This document shows, piece after piece, positions 5,191-5,229 of a stretch of 5,229 bases of DNA. Position 1 is the stretch's first letter. Every line of letters starts with the position of its first letter. The notes beneath the pieces are model-generated. The model ran no database searches and was not told the origin of the DNA. It saw only the letters and a program-made list of their open reading frames with translations. The DNA is from Candidatus Aminicenantota bacterium. Lineage in GTDB: Bacteria; Acidobacteriota; Aminicenantia; UBA2199. The position numbers were made by a program, and so were the translations under genes. The stretch covers positions 1 to 5,229 of the forward strand of contig JAUWNT010000139.1 in NCBI GenBank assembly GCA_030612495.1, given 5' to 3'.

Positions 5191-5229
5191 TGCTTCTAAA
5201 CAAAATTGTATATAATAGTATATATAACC

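Overview
The window is AT-rich bacterial chromosome (by eye roughly 30% G+C). Every supported gene lies on the minus strand, so transcription runs from high to low coordinates. In that order the genes are: a bifunctional kinase/pyrophosphorylase that regulates PEP synthase or pyruvate phosphate dikinase (ppsR/PDRP type), rplU (L21), rpmA (L27), obg, nadD, rsfS, an NtrC-type AAA+ protein with a Fis-like HTH, and rlmH. No gene is truncated by the window edge. There is no mobile element, CRISPR array, tRNA or rRNA that I can see.

Organism: rplU-rpmA-obg and nadD-rsfS-rlmH are widespread conserved clusters, so they do not identify the phylum. L27 begins directly with MAHKK and so lacks the cleaved N-terminal leader of Firmicutes and Fusobacteria. 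Obg stops after its G domain. A sigma-54-type activator module is present. Together these fit a Gram-negative-type, AT-rich bacterium. I cannot name the phylum; an anaerobic candidate-phylum lineage is only a guess.

Layout: 5083-5229 is non-coding sequence ahead of ppsR, with a possible hairpin and only weak promoter-like matches. The 114-nt gap between ppsR and rplU holds the best promoter in the window (TTGACT, 17 nt, TATATA) and a perfect 7-bp inverted repeat touching its -35 box. From rplU onward the genes form one likely operon. rplU and rpmA overlap by one base and rpmA and obg are separated by 96 nt. Every later junction overlaps: obg/nadD 11 nt, nadD/rsfS 11 nt, rsfS/AAA+ 20 nt or more, AAA+/rlmH 14 nt.

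Functionally the operon is almost entirely about the large ribosomal subunit: two 50S proteins, the 50S assembly GTPase Obg, the L14-binding silencing factor RsfS and the 23S rRNA methyltransferase RlmH, with NadD supplying NAD. The exception is the AAA+ protein. It keeps the P-loop, the GAFTGA sigma-54 loop, both arginine-finger candidates, sensor II and the HTH, but its Walker B acidic pair is Asn-Gln instead of Asp-Glu, and the usual sensor I Asn is Asp. A hydrolysis-impaired or re-wired sigma-54-type protein, translationally embedded in a ribosome-assembly operon, is the most interesting observation here.
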